Shown here: in pieces, positions 15,031-28,836 of the stretch
How positions within the stretch are numbered: the first letter of the stretch is position 1
Layout of the letters: each line of letters opens with the position of its first letter
Assembly (NCBI RefSeq): GCF_910589235.1
Contig: NW_025813595.1
Span: 5,782,501-5,846,500 of the forward strand
Direction: 5' to 3'
From: Vespa crabro
Lineage: Eukaryota > Arthropoda > Insecta > Hymenoptera > Vespidae
Length of the DNA stretch: 64,000 nt
The notes under the pieces: model-generated
The model's input: the letters and a program-made list of their open reading frames with translations, nothing else
What the model was told of the DNA's origin: nothing
The model's database searches: none
Translations under genes and position numbers: made by a program

Positions 15031-17670
15031 CTATGGGCCGCCCATCTCCTTCTTCTTCTTACGTAAAATTGCTCTCACGTAGTAGGCAAACATGTTCCAC
15101 TCCTTCTGACCTCACAGCATTTTTTCTACAATGTTTCTCGGCGAGATGTCTCCGATCTCCTGCTCCAAGGCCAATCGTTCGGCGCTCCAACGTGCACATA
15201 TGAAAATTGTGTGGTGGGCGTCGTCGACGGTTGAGTCGCCATAGGGGCAGTTGCCATCTACTGCTTTCCTCATCTTTGCGAGGAAGGAGCGGAATAAGCC
15301 ATGCACAGTCAGGAATCGGGTGAGATAGAAATCTACCTCTCCCACCTGCCGGTTTAACCAGTTGTCAAGTCGACCGATGAGTTGGGCTGTCCATCTGCTC
15401 CTAGATTCCTGCTCCCATCTGCTTCGCCAGGTCTCGATGCTGGTAAACCTGGCGAGCATTGATGCCTCCTCCTTACCCAAAACGGACCTCTGCTGGTGGA
15501 CGAATTGTCTCTCCTGGGCTAGTAGATCTATCGGTATTACCCCGCGACCACTAGCACAGCAGGTTCAGCGACCGTGCGGTAGCACGATGCGATTCGAAGA
15601 GCGCCCCTCCTCTGTACCCCGGCTATGCGCTTGCGATAATTCTTCATTCGCAGCGCCTCGGCCCATACTTCTGCGCCGTACAGTATCACTGCTTCGACGG
15701 CACGCATCAGTATTCGCCTAATGCATGGTCGGGGGCCGTTGACCTTGGCCATATGTGTGCCCAGCGTGGCTACAACCGTCGCGTCTCCTACGGTGAAGTT
15801 GCGCAAGGTTTTGATGCGCGTCTTGGTTAGTAACACGATCAATGTTTTCTGTGCTGCTAAGGATAGCACGTGCTCTTCCATCCAGGAGATGACTCTGCGC
15901 ATGACCTGGTTGAGCAGCAGCTAAGCCCCCCTCCGTGTATCTTACAGTTATGACAACTGCAATGTCGTCTGCGTACCCAATCAAGAAAGCGCCTTCAAGA
16001 ACTGCCATACGTAAGATACCGTTGTAGGAAATATTCCACATATCCGGTCCTAGTATGGAGCCCTGAGCTGCCCCCGATGTCAACACCAATCCTTTTGGAC
16101 CATCGCTAGTATTGTATTCTAGGAAGCGCTCGTTAAGATTATCCCCGAGTATTCGAAGTATGTACCCCGGAACTCTGAAATTACGTTCCAGCGCTTCCTT
16201 TGCCAAGTCCCACCTGATGGAGTTGATGGCATTTCTCTAAGGTGGCCAGAAGACACAAAGGGCGGGAATGGAGATTCCCGCGCTCAGTCATTTTTGCGGC
16301 CTTGACAAGCTTCTGAACTGCGTGGATGGTGGAGGGGCCGGATAGAAATCCATACTGGCGGGCAGCAAGATCCCCCGCTACCCCCACGGCTGCGTGCAAC
16401 CGTAGCCTAAGAAGCTTCTCCAGGAGCTTGCCAGCCGTATTGAGCATACATATAGGCTTGTATGACGAAGCAGACTCTGCTGGACCCTTGCCCTTGATGA
16501 TGAGCACAAGCTTCGCTTTCTTCCACGGGGCCGAGAAGATGCCCTCCCTGAGGCACTTGTACACGTTTAGGAAGAGCTCAGGGTGACACTGCGCAACGGC
16601 TTTAATTACTTCCGCTGGAAGTCCGTCAGGACCTTTCTTGTTCCGCATAGAAGATGTGGCCCTGAGATGCTCTTCTTCCGTAAATTGTGACGCCTCTGTT
16701 ATGCCAGGCGAAGCCATGCTAATCTTTCTCTTCAGATGTGAGGGGAATATAGTATGCACGATGTATTCCAACGTACGCGCGCCCTGAGTGATTTCTTGCG
16801 TTTGGGTTCCCAGCTTGCGAGTGACGATCTGATACCCTAATACCTACGGATTCTGATCGACTTCCAGGCACAGGTACTTCCTGCACCGTCGTTGACTGGC
16901 CATGATTCCCACTTCAAAGCTTTTTTGGCCGCTTGATACTCTGCAGCCAAGGAAGCAGCGTCGAGTTCTAGTCTCTTCGCTCGTTTTGCAAACGGCTAAG
17001 CCTTATGCACTTCTTACGAAGATCTGCGATCTCGTTCGTCCACCAGTATGCAGGACGCCTCTGCCGTTTCGTGGTCTTCTTTGGTACCGCTATCGCGCAA
17101 GCCTTTTGAATGAGCTGCAAAATTGCTGCAGTAATCATCCTGGCTTGTTCTGTTGGCGATCGTCTCACGGTAGCAATTTGAAGGGATCTCCAACCTTCTT
17201 CTATGAACTAAGACAGCCTATCTCGATCCATTCTTGCAATGTTCCACCGGAGAAATCTTTCTGCACTTTTCACGGCTGGTCTCCTATGGTGTACATCGAA
17301 TAGGATGCAATGATGGTCGTTCCTGGTATAATCATCAATTACACGTCAGCCTGCGACTCTTGGCAAAAGTTTTTCGTTGGCTAGAGAGTCGTCCGGGATC
17401 GTCTCTTTGTAGCCAGGCTTACGGAAGGTTGGTGTCGCGCCTGTGTTGAGTATTGATAGCTCTAGTCTCAACGCCTACTCCATGATACGTCTTCCCCTCG
17501 TCCGGCATGGCCTCCCCCCATTCGAGAGCTTTGGCATTGAAGTCTCCAGCCACAATGAGATCCCCTTGTTCAATGATTAAAACGATATCAGCTTGTTTCT
17601 CAGAGCAGATCTGGGTTAAAAGATGGTGCGCCGTCTTGCTCCTATTGAGATTACCCTGAAGTACTCTCAT
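15031..17670 (-). pseudogene. E1 ORF2 pseudogene (endonuclease / reverse transcriptase)
   Basis: Product: the retrotransposition enzyme that nicks target DNA and copies the element RNA. It starts at a true ATG (17670) with MRVLQGNLNRS, the usual N-terminal strand of an AP-type endonuclease. GDLIVAGDFN follows soon after because a 231-bp in-frame stretch present in E3 is missing, probably deleted across a TTG microhomology near 17569. The reverse transcriptase is in three frames: a palm region with SSYKPICML, then AAQGSILGPDMWN and catalytic GYADDI (about 15960-15980), then LYGAEVWAEAL. A 5-bp deletion near 16237 breaks the first junction. The segment holding VRYLGVI in E3 is gone (about 100 bp). 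The C-terminal zinc-finger-like region reads CPYGDSTVDDAHHTIFIC. A premature stop lies at 15112; the inferred original stop is 15031. It is non-functional. There is no RNase H domain. Confidence 0.9.
17667..17670 (-). promoter_or_regulatory. E1 ORF1/ORF2 ATGA overlap
   Basis: On the minus strand the ORF1 stop TGA and the ORF2 start ATG share ATGA (17670 down to 17667), preceded by AGGAAAACAGG. E3 has the same arrangement at 53347-53344. In related R1-clade elements such as SART1, ORF2 is reported to be translated by termination-reinitiation at an overlapping stop/start; the same mechanism is inferred here. Confidence 0.75.
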
Positions 17671-19174
17671 CCTGTTTTCCTCTTGTTGGCTGTTGCATGG
17701 GCCTCCTGGAAAGCTTTGAAGTCCCTTGATCCAGTCAGGTGCTTCTTAAATTCATCAACACTATTGGAACACAAAGAGAATGTAGGCTCGCTGACTTTGC
17801 AGTCTTTGATCTTGTGCTCCGTGCCGCCGCAGTAATAACAAAACTTACTGCGATCAGAGCTCTTGCACGAGGTGCTATAATGACCATAGTCGAGACAGCC
17901 GTAGCATCGCCTCACTTCTGCTCTTCGCCTGACCCTGCAGCTGACGAAGCCGACCAGCACTCGGCCGACCTTTAAAAGCTTCGCAGCTGCTTCCTTTTTT
18001 AGTCTGACGATGGCCAGGCGTTGTTGTCTCGCGTTGCGGTTCGTCAATCTAACCTCTGGTTGCCACGCGTAGTCTGGCAGGGTCCTCTTTAGGGTTTCCT
18101 CGACTTCCACCACCGATGTGCAGCAATCGCAGTCCCGTACCTGCAGCGTAGCTCTAGGGACCAGTTCCGTGATGCTGCTCGTTTCTCCTACTTCTTTCCT
18201 CAGAGTTTCTGCGAATGTCTTGATATGCGCAGTGGTCTTCTTAAGTTCGAGGAGAACCCATCCAGTCTTGGTCTGCCGGACCGATATAACGCCTACTCCT
18301 GTGCCGCTGGTCTTGAAGAGCAGATGGATGATCCGACTACGTCTGCGTAAGATTTACCGTGCGCAGGTTTCAGGCGAATCGCGTCCGGCCTTGTTCTCTT
18401 TCTCGGACTGTCCTCCGATTTGCTCGGCTTCTTCTTCACTTACTGTGGGTGTTTCGTCGCCTTCTTCACTGGATTCTCCTTATCTTTCTTCTTCTTCTCG
18501 ATCACCGTCCATTTGGTGGCTTCGGACGTCGTCGTCTCTTGCCTCGTTCTTTTGAGGCTTTCTTCAGGCGGATGATCTGTTATCTGCGGCGGACTTGTGG
18601 CTACTCTCTTATTTGCGCCGACATCAGTTGTAGAATTTGTCCAAGGGTTCTGAGAAACTTGGGAGAGGTTCCCCGCTCCCTTGTTGTCTTTTTTCGATAT
18701 TTATAAATGAATTCGAGACTATCTATGATGTCCTCAAGTTCTGGGAGCCCTTGCTTAATCGCGTTGTTAATGTTTGGCTGCGTAGTAATAGCCGCCTTCA
18801 TTTTGGCAAGAATATCTTTCGCTTGCGCGAGTTTCTCACTCTCTCCATTATGGTGTCCCCTTTGCAGGCTGGATAGGTGACGTCAGGCCGGAGAACCGCG
18901 TACAATCAATGGCTCTGGCAATCAATTGCCACTCCTCCAAGTGGCTTCCCTTATATCTTGCTCTTTCTGGCGCTATAGACACACCGCAGGTCATGTCGCC
19001 AATCAGTGGTGCTCTTCCTGATGTAATATCCAGAGCTGGTGCTAGGTTGTCTACACCAAGCTCCTGGCAGTTGATGGATGACTACGGCGGGTGCCCTGCC
19101 CTAACACCACATGACACCACCGTAGGGTGGGTTTCAGTCCCACGCTCTCTTTCAACTATTTCTATACTATACAT
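17667..19174 (-). pseudogene. E1 ORF1 pseudogene (Gag-like CCHC protein)
   Basis: ORF1 of R1-clade elements encodes an RNA-binding Gag-like protein that packages element RNA. The start was placed at ATG 19174 because E1 and E2 align codon for codon from that Met (16 codons to the shared THxT region), although both then contain disruptions: E1 has a stop in GHPP* and a 2-nt loss near TSPIQPAKGTP. A helix-prone stretch (IKQGLPELEDIIDSLEF) follows, then a lysine/arginine-rich, NLS-like region. The C-terminal part (17667-18113) is open and carries two good CX2CX4HX4C knuckles, CYGCLDYGHYSTSC and CYYCGGTEHKIKDC. A third, C-x2-C-type knuckle visible in E2 is degenerate here. The length, about 500 codons, is normal for the clade. 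It is non-functional. Confidence 0.88.
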
Positions 19175-19397
19175 CTTAAGAAATATAATTATTGGGTGGC
19201 AAGTTCCCCAAAGGAAAGGAAAGGAAAGGAAGGAAGTTTGATAGGGAGAGAAAGAATAGAAAATGATATAAAAGAAGATCAAAGATAGGAATAGCCGTAC
19301 AAGAACATTCACACGCTATTCACACAGTACCTTTTAGTCGTCCACTACGACAAGCAGAAGTACTGCGGCAGTATACTACTAACCCACACGCACAGGG
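19175..19397 (-). other. E1 5' UTR with TTTCC pentamer tract
   Basis: About 223 bp upstream of ORF1, clearly alignable with E2 (37207-37430). The element begins CCCTGTGCGTGTGGG on the minus strand. A pyrimidine tract of TTTCC units (AAGGA units on +, 19211-19236) is conserved in both copies. In this clade the 5' UTR normally carries an internal promoter; no specific promoter box was identified. Confidence 0.75.
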
Positions 19398-20000
19398 AAT
19401 AATAATAACGATAATAATGATAATGGCATTAAAAATAATGACGATAATAACATTAATAACGATAATAATAATAATAATAAAAATAACGATAATAACAATA
19501 ATAACGATAATAACGATAATTACGATAACAATGTTAATAATAATATCGAAAATAAAGACAATAACGATGACAACGAATATAATAATAACAATAATAACGA
19601 TAACAACAATAATTACGATAATAATAATAATAAAAACGATAATAATGGTAATAACGATAATAAAGATAATAACGGAAATAACGATAATAACAATAATCAT
19701 AATAACCATCATAACGATAATATCGATAATAATAATGATAAAAACAATAATAAGGATAATAACGATAATAACGATTATAATAATAACGATAATAACCATA
19801 ATAATAATAATCATAATAACGATAATAAAGATAGTAACGATAATAATGTTAACAATAATAATAATAATTAATGATAATAAAGATGATAACTACTCTAATA
19901 ATATTAATAATAATAATAATAACGATAATAACGATAATTACGATAATAATAATAGTAATAATAACAATGATACCATTAATGACGAAAATATCGATAATAA

Positions 20001-20110
20001 CGAATATAATAATTACGATAATAACCATAATAATAATGATAATATTAACGGTTATAACGATAATAACGAATATAATGATGATAATAACCATAATAATAAT
20101 AATAATATTA
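20001..20110 (+). repeat. Tandem duplication, 66-bp spacing, in satellite
   Basis: The rare word CGAATATAAT occurs at 20001 and 20067. Both copies continue through ATAACCATAATAATAAT to AATATTAACG with few differences. This is a local direct duplication longer than the 9-bp unit. Confidence 0.7.
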
Positions 20111-22592
20111 ACGCTAATAACGATAATAATTATAAAATCGATAATAATAATAACAATATTAACGATTATATCGATAATAATAATAATCGTTATCACAATA
20201 ATAACGATAACAACGATAATAACGATAATAACAATAATTACGATAATAACGATAATAATAATAACGGTAATAAGGATAATAATAATAGTAATAATAACAA
20301 TAATAACGAATAATATAGATAATAACAATAAACATAATAACGAGAATAACGATATTATAGATAATAATAATAACTATATAAATGTTAATATAGATACTAA
20401 TAAATATTATAATATCAATAAGAACGATATTAACGATAATAACGATTATAATAATAACGATAATAACGGTAATATTAATAATAATAATAACGATAATAAC
20501 GATTATAATGATAATAATAATAGTAGTAATAACAATAATAGGAATAATAAGAATAATAACGATAATAACGATAATAATTATAACGAAAATATCGATAATA
20601 TCGATATTAATAGTATCAATATTAACGATAATATCGATAATAATCATGATAATAACAATAATAACGATAATAGCGATAATAATAATAATAAAAATACTAA
20701 TGCCAATAGTAACGATATTAACGATCATAACGATTATAATTATAAAGTTAATAAAGATAATAATAGTAGTAATAATAACAATAATAACAATAATAGCCAA
20801 AATAATGTTATTAACGATAACATTGATAATAATAATTACAATAATTACAGTAAAAACGATAGTAAAGACTGTAATAATAACAATAGTAGCGATAATAATA
20901 AATATAATAATAACGATTACAACAGTAATAACGATAATAACGATAATAATAATAACAATATTAACGATAATATCGATAATAATAATAATAATAATTATAA
21001 TAATAATAACGATATCAACGATAATAAATATAAATACGATATTAATAATAATAATAGTAATAATAACAATAACGATAATAACGATAATAAGAATAAAAAT
21101 TATAACGATACTGACGGTAATAATAATGAAAGTAACGATAATAACGATAATAGTAATACCGATAATAACGTAAATAATGATAATAGCGCTAATAATGAAA
21201 GTAATAATATTTATAATAACGATTATAAAGATTGTAACGGTAATATACTTAACGATAACAACGGCAATATTTTTAATAATAATAACGATGAAAACGATAA
21301 TAACGATATTAAGGTTATATGAATAATAATAATATTAATATTAACGATAATATCGACAATATTAACAATAACAATAATAATAATAACGATAATAACTATA
21401 ATTGCGTTAATAACGATATTAATAATAACGGAAATAACGATAATAGCAATAATAATAATAAAGATAATAACGTTAATAACGATAATAATAATAAAAATGA
21501 CAACGATAATAACGTTAATAGCAATAAAAATAATATTAAGGGTAATAGCGATAATAATTATTATAACGATAATATATATAATAACAATAATAATAATAAC
21601 GATAATACTGATAATAACTATTATATCGATAATAATAATAATAATGATAACAATAATAACAATATTAACAGTAAAAAGGATAATAACGATAATAATAGTA
21701 ACAATTGTAACGATAATATCGATAAAAATTAAGATAATATCAATTTTAACGTTAATAACGACAATAACGATTCTAACAATAAGAATATTAATAATATTAA
21801 CGATAATAACGAAAGAAAAGGGAATAATAATAATAATAATATCAATAATAGCAATAGCAGAGATAATAACAACAATAATTATAATAAAAATAACGAAAAG
21901 ATCGATAATATCTGAAACAATAATAACAATAATAATGATAATAACGATAATAATAATAATAATAATAATAGCAAAAATTACGAAATTAACGATAATAATA
22001 AGAAGAATCATGAAGATAATAACGATATTAACGATACAAAAGATACTAGTGATAATGGTGATAATAATAATAATATTGATAACAACGATTAAAGATAATA
22101 ATGATAATAACAATAATAATAATAGTAATAATAATAATAATCATAATAATAATAATAATAACGATAATAACGATAATAACATAATAATAATTTTATAATA
22201 ACGAAAATAACGATAATAATAATAACAATAATAACGATAACAAGGAAAAAACGATAATAGTAATATTAATAATAACGAGAATAAGGATAATAACGATAAA
22301 AAGTATAATAACAATATCAATAATAATAATAAAATAATGATAACCACGACGACAACGATAATAATAATAAAAATAATAATGATAATAACGATCATAACGA
22401 CAATAGCGATAATAATAATGTTAATAATAACGATAATAACGATAATAACGTTAATAATCGTAGTATTATAACAGTAAGAAAGATAAATGGTATATTTAAG
22501 GTAACAATAATATTGATAATAACGATAATAATAATAAGATAATAACGACAATACTAATAATAATAAGATCGATAATAAAGATTATAACGATT

Positions 22593-22623
<31 letters not shown>

Positions 22624-25600
22624 TAATAACCATAATATCTATAATAGTATAGCAATAAAATCGATAATAACGATAAGAATGAAAATATTAATAACATAAT
22701 TAACGATAATACCGATAATAATAATAACAATAATAACAATAGCAAAGATAATGACGATAATAATAATAATAAAAATAATAATTGTAATAATAATAACAAT
22801 AATAATAATAGCAAAGATAATAACGATAATAACGATATTAGCGATAATAATAATAATAATAATAATAAAGATAAAAACGATATTAAGGATATTAACGATA
22901 ATAGTTATAATAACGATAATAATAATAATATTAAAAACAATAATAACGATAATTACAATAATAATTAGAACAGTAATAATGATAATAACGATAATAACGA
23001 TAATAATAATAACAATGATAACGATAATTAGGATAAATATGATTGTAATAATAACGATAATAATGAAAATAGTAATAATAATTATAACGATAAAAACGAT
23101 AATAACAAAAATAATAGTAATAATAATAAAGATAATAAACATATCAACGATAATAATTGCATTAATAAAAACAAGAATATCTGTACTATCGATAATAGCG
23201 ATGTTAACGATAATAATAATATCGATAATAAGAAAAATATCGATTATAATTTTAATAATGTTAACGATATTGTCGATAATATTAATAATAATAATAACTA
23301 TAATAACATCAATAACGATAATAACGATAATATCGATAATAAAGATAATAATAATATCAATAATGATGATAATAACGATAATAACGATAATATCGATAAA
23401 AAGGTAATAATATTATCAATAATGATGATAATATCGATAATAACGATAATAACGATTATAATAATAACGATTATAACGATAAATGTATTCATAATTATAG
23501 CGAAAATAACGATAATAGCGATAATAATATTAATAATAATAATAAAGATAATAACGATATTGACGATAATAACGATAGTAATAATTACACTATTAACTGT
23601 AATAATGATAATAATGCTTATAGAGATAATAACAATATTATCGTTAATAATGATAGCGATAATAAGGTTATAATAGATAAAAATAATAACAATATTAACG
23701 ATAATAACGATAATAATAATAATGTTAATGACAATAATAACGATAATATCGATAATAAAGATAATAATATTCAGAATAATAATGATAATAATAATATAAA
23801 TGATAATAGTAATATTAATAATATCGACAATAAAGATAATATCGATAACAATGATAATAAAAATAACAATAATAAAAAATATTAAAATATTAACGATAAT
23901 AACAAGAGTAACAATAATAATAGTAACTATAATAACGATAATATCGATAATAATAATAATATTAATAATACAAATAATAAAAATAATAACAATATATTTA
24001 ATTACAATAATAAAGATTATAATGAAAATAACGATAATAATAATTATATTAATAAAAATAATAACGATAATAACGATAATAACGTTAATCATATAAACAA
24101 TAATAACAATATTAACAATAATAAAGATAAAAACGATAATAACAATAATAAAGACAATGATGATAATAATAATAATAAATAAGATTATAATGGAATTAAA
24201 TATAATACCGATAATAATAATAACCTTAACAACGATAATAACAATAATAATGATAATGACGAAAATTATAAGAATAATAATTAGTATAATAACGATTTTA
24301 ACAATAACAATAATAAGTGTAATTTACGTTAATAACTAAATTACGATAATTATAATTATAATAATAACGATAATTACGAGAATAACGATTATAATAATAA
24401 TAATAATAATAATAATAGCGATAACAACGATAATAATGATGATGATAATAATAATAACTATAATAACGATAATAACATATAATAACGACAAAAGTAATAA
24501 CAAAAATCACGGTAGTGATAATAATAACAGTAATATTAAAAAAAAGTAATAATAATAACAATAATAACGATTATAAAGGAAATAACAGTAATAAGGTTAA
24601 TAATCACCATAATGATGATAATAACTGTAATAATAATAGCAATAGTAACGATAACAACGATAATAACGATAATAATAATAATAGTAATGTCGATAATAAC
24701 GATAATAACGCATATTGATAATTATAATAATAGTAATAGTAATAATAACAATAATAACTATGATAACGGTAATGACGATAATAATAATAATAATAATTAC
24801 GATAATAAGGTTAATAACGATAACATCGAAAATAATAAAAAATAATACCGATAATAACGATTATAACAACATAATAAATAATAGTAATAACGAAATATGA
24901 TAATAAAGATAAAAACGATATTATTAGTAATAAAAATAAAGATATTATCGATATGAGGATAATAATAATAAAGATAATAGCGATAAAAACAATAATAACG
25001 ATAATAATAATAATAATATCATTGATAAGGATATTAAAGATAAGAACAATAATGATAAGAACAATTATAACAATAATATCGATAATAACGATAACAACGA
25101 CAATAACGGAAATAGTAAAAATAATAATAAAGTTAATAACGATTTAAACGACAATAAAGATAATAACGAGAATAACAAATATAATGAAAATTACAATAAT
25201 AATAATAATAGTAATAACAATTATGACGATAACAACGATAATATCGATAATAAAATAAAAATATTTAGGATAAAAATAATAATAAACCTAATAACGATAT
25301 TATTGACAATAACTATAATAATAATAACAATAATGGCTATAATAACGTTATAATCAATAATAATAATAGCGATAATAACGATAATAATAATAATAATATC
25401 GTTAGTATAGACAATGAAGACAATAATAACAATAATAAGATTAATAACGATAATACCGATTATTACGATAACAATATTAATGATAATAACGATAATAGTA
25501 ATAATAATAATAATAAAAATAATATCGATATTAACGGTGATAATAATAATAATAATATTAATGCTAATAAAGTTAATAACAATCATAATAACGATAACAA

Positions 25601-27007
25601 CAATAATTATAATTTTAATAACGATAATAATGATAATAAACATAACAATAATAACGAATATAAGATAATAACGATAATAATAATAACAATAAAAAGATAA
25701 CAACGATAATATCGATAACAACGATTATAATTTTTTTATAACGTTAATAACGATAATAAGGATAGTAACTATAAAAACAAGGATAGTAAATATAATAACA
25801 TAAGAATAGAAACTATAATATTAATATCGATAGAGGCATTAGTAAAGGTCGTAACGATAATTATAGTAAGAACAATAACGATTATAACTATAATAATAAT
25901 AAAATTAATGACGCTCATTACGATAATAACGAAAATTATAATAACAATAATAACGATAATAAAGATAATAATAATAACGATAACAAAGATAACAACGATA
26001 ATAACGATTATAACGATAATAATATTAACGACAATATTTGATAATATCGATATTAACTATAATAATATTAACAATAAAAGCGATGACAACGATAATAACA
26101 ATAATTATAATAATTATATATCGATAATAAGGTTTATAACGATCAGAACGAGCATAGCGAAAATAACGTTAAAAACGGCAATTATAATAATAATTACAAC
26201 GATGTTAACGATAATATGGATAATAATAATAAAGATAATGACGTCAAAAGTAATAATAAAAATAACAATAATAAAGATAATTCCGATAACATTGATATTA
26301 ATAATAACAACAATATCGAGAATATCGATAATAACGATAATAATAACAATAATAATAACGAAAATAGCGATAATAATGATAATAAGGGTAATAAAAATAA
26401 TAATATGAATAACAATAATAATGATAATAACGATAATATTAATAGCCGTAGAATCGATAATAAGAATAATAATGATAATAACTAACATAATATTATCAAT
26501 AATAACTATAATAACGAAAAAAACAATAATAATAAAACAATAATAAAGTTAATAAGGGAAATAACGGCAATAATTGCAAGAATAATATAGATAACAAAGA
26601 TAATAATAATAACAATTATGACAATAATAACAATAATAACAATTATGAAGATAACAATATTAATGATAATAACGACAATAGTAATAATAATAATAACGAT
26701 AATATCGATATTAACGGTAATAATAATAACAATAATAATAACTAAAGTATCGATATTAACGATAATAACGACTATAATAATAACTAAAATAATGATAATA
26801 ATAACAATAATAATAATAGTAATAATAAGAATAATAACGATAATAAATGTTCTAAGGATAATAATGTTTACGTTTATTACGACAATAATAATAATATTAA
26901 TAACGATAAGTACGATAATAACGATAATAATGTTAACGATAATAACGACTATAGTAATGATAATAATAAAGATAATAACGATAATAACGAATATAACAAT
27001 AATAATT

Positions 27008-27042
<35 letters not shown>

Positions 27043-27113
27043 GATAATTAGTATAATAACGATAATAATAGTAGTAATGTTAACCATAATAACTATAATA
27101 GCGATAATAACGA

Positions 27114-27180
27114 TAACAACGTTATTAATAATAACGATAATAACGATAACAACGTTATTAATAATAACGATAATAACGAT
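27114..27180 (+). repeat. Tandem duplication, 33-bp unit x2
   Basis: The segment AACAACGTTATTAATAATAA with its following AACGATAAT units is repeated exactly, with GTTATTA at 27121 and 27154. Confidence 0.8.
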
Positions 27181-28752
27181 AATATCGATAAAAATAATAA
27201 GAATAATAACAATAATAACGATAATAAGGTTAATAGCGATAGTAATAATAATAATAGTAATAACAATAATAAAGGTAGTAACGAAAATAGCGATAATAAC
27301 GATAATGACGGTAATAATAATAATAACAATAATAACGATAATAATGATAATGACAATAATAATGATGATAACAGTGTTAATATTAATAATAATAAAGACA
27401 ATAACGATATTAAAGATTCTAACGGTAATAATAATAACTGTATTAACGATAATAACGATAATAATAGTAGTAATAACAACAGTAATAACTAAAAAAAGAT
27501 AAAAACGATTTTAACGATAATAATAATAACGATAATGATAATATCGATAATAATAATAACAATAATAACCTCAATGTCTATAACAATAGTAATAAAAATA
27601 ACTATAATTACTAACATAACGATAATAACAATTATAATAATAACAATAGTAACGAAAAAAAAACTAATAATAATTACATTATTAATGTTAATAACGATAA
27701 TAAAAATAATAATAAATATATCAACTATATTAACGATAATATCGATATTATAGATAATAACGATAATGAAGATAATAACGATAGTCATAATAACGATAAT
27801 AACGATAATAACGATAATAATAAAACAATTTTAACCTTAATATCGATAATAATAATAATAATAAAAACGATAATAACGATAATTTCAATAAAAAAGATTA
27901 TAATAATAACGATAATTACCAGAATAATAATAATAATAATAACGATAATAACGATAATAACGATTATAGCTATTATAATAAGAACGTATAGAACTTATAT
28001 AATTATAATAATATTAACGCTAATAACGATAATTTCTAAAATAATAATAAAAATATTAAGGCTAATAACGATAATAACGTTAATATCGATAATAATAATA
28101 ATAAAAATAATAACGATAATAAAGATAATAACGGCTCTAATAATAATAAAAATAATTATAATAACTATAAATACAATAACAACCGGAATAATAGTAGTAA
28201 TAATAACAGTAATATCAATAATAACGATATAATGATAATAATAATAACGATAAAAACCATATTAAATATAATAACGACAATAATAATAATAGTAATAAAG
28301 ATAATAGCGATAATTACGATTATAACGACAATAATAGTAACGATAATAACGATAATAGCAATAATATTAATTAAGATAATAACGCAAATAACGATATTAT
28401 CTATAATATCGATCATAATAATAATAACAATATTAATGATATTATTGATAATTACTATAATAATAATAATAGTAATAACAATAATAACGAAACTATAGAT
28501 AATAATATTAAGAATAGTAATAAAATTATCAATAATAACTATATTATAGAAAACTATAATAACAATAATAACGATAACTACGTTAATAACATTAATAATA
28601 AATATATTAATTACGAAAATGAGGATAATAACGAAAATAATAATACCAATAATAACCATAATAAAGGTAATATCGATAATAATAAGAACATTATAAACGA
28701 TAATATCGATATTGGTAATAATAATAATAACAATGATAACGATAATAAGTAT

Positions 28753-28836
28753 AACATCGATAATAATAATAACAATGATAACGCTAATAACGATAACATC
28801 GATAATAATAATAACAATATGAACGATAGTATCGAC
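28753..28836 (+). repeat. Tandem duplication, 42-bp unit x2
   Basis: AACATCGATAATAATAATAA recurs at 28753 and 28795, with similar flanks. It is a local amplification of a satellite variant. Confidence 0.7.

Larger units (their letters stand above)
14743..19397 (-). mobile_element. E1: R1-clade-like non-LTR retrotransposon, family A, degenerate
   Basis: A GC-balanced island with abrupt edges in the AT-rich satellite, read on the minus strand. In element order it holds a 5' UTR (19397-19175), ORF1 with CCHC knuckles (19174-17667), ORF2 with endonuclease, reverse transcriptase and a C-terminal zinc-finger-like region (17670-15031), a 3' UTR and a 10-nt A tail (T10 on + at 14743-14752). There are no LTRs and no RNase H domain that I can see. 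The two-ORF plan and ORF2 motifs fit the R1 clade. Relative to E3 it lacks about 231 bp of endonuclease and about 100 bp of the region after YADD, and carries several frameshifts. It appears complete at both ends, because its 5' terminus matches that of E2. A target-site duplication cannot be defined in repeated flanks. Confidence 0.93.

Noticed and set aside
19082..19312. Minus-strand frame with a hydrophobic N-terminus resembling a signal peptide (FLSLIFFYIIFYSF)
   Set aside because: This is the 5' UTR of E1 read through the pyrimidine tract into ORF1. E2 does not conserve the frame, and ORF1 alignment starts at the internal Met (19174).
14743..19397. Clear target-site duplications for E1-E3
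   Set aside because: Both flanks are the same low-complexity repeat, so any short match (for example AATAATAATA at E1) is uninformative.
19871..21322. Plus-strand Asn/Asp-rich open frame of 483 codons, reminiscent of poly-Asn proteins in Dictyostelium or Plasmodium
   Set aside because: It shifts from TII-type to NDN-type composition at a phase slip, has no unique sequence, and lies in an array continuous with non-coding satellite. The retroelements point to an arthropod.
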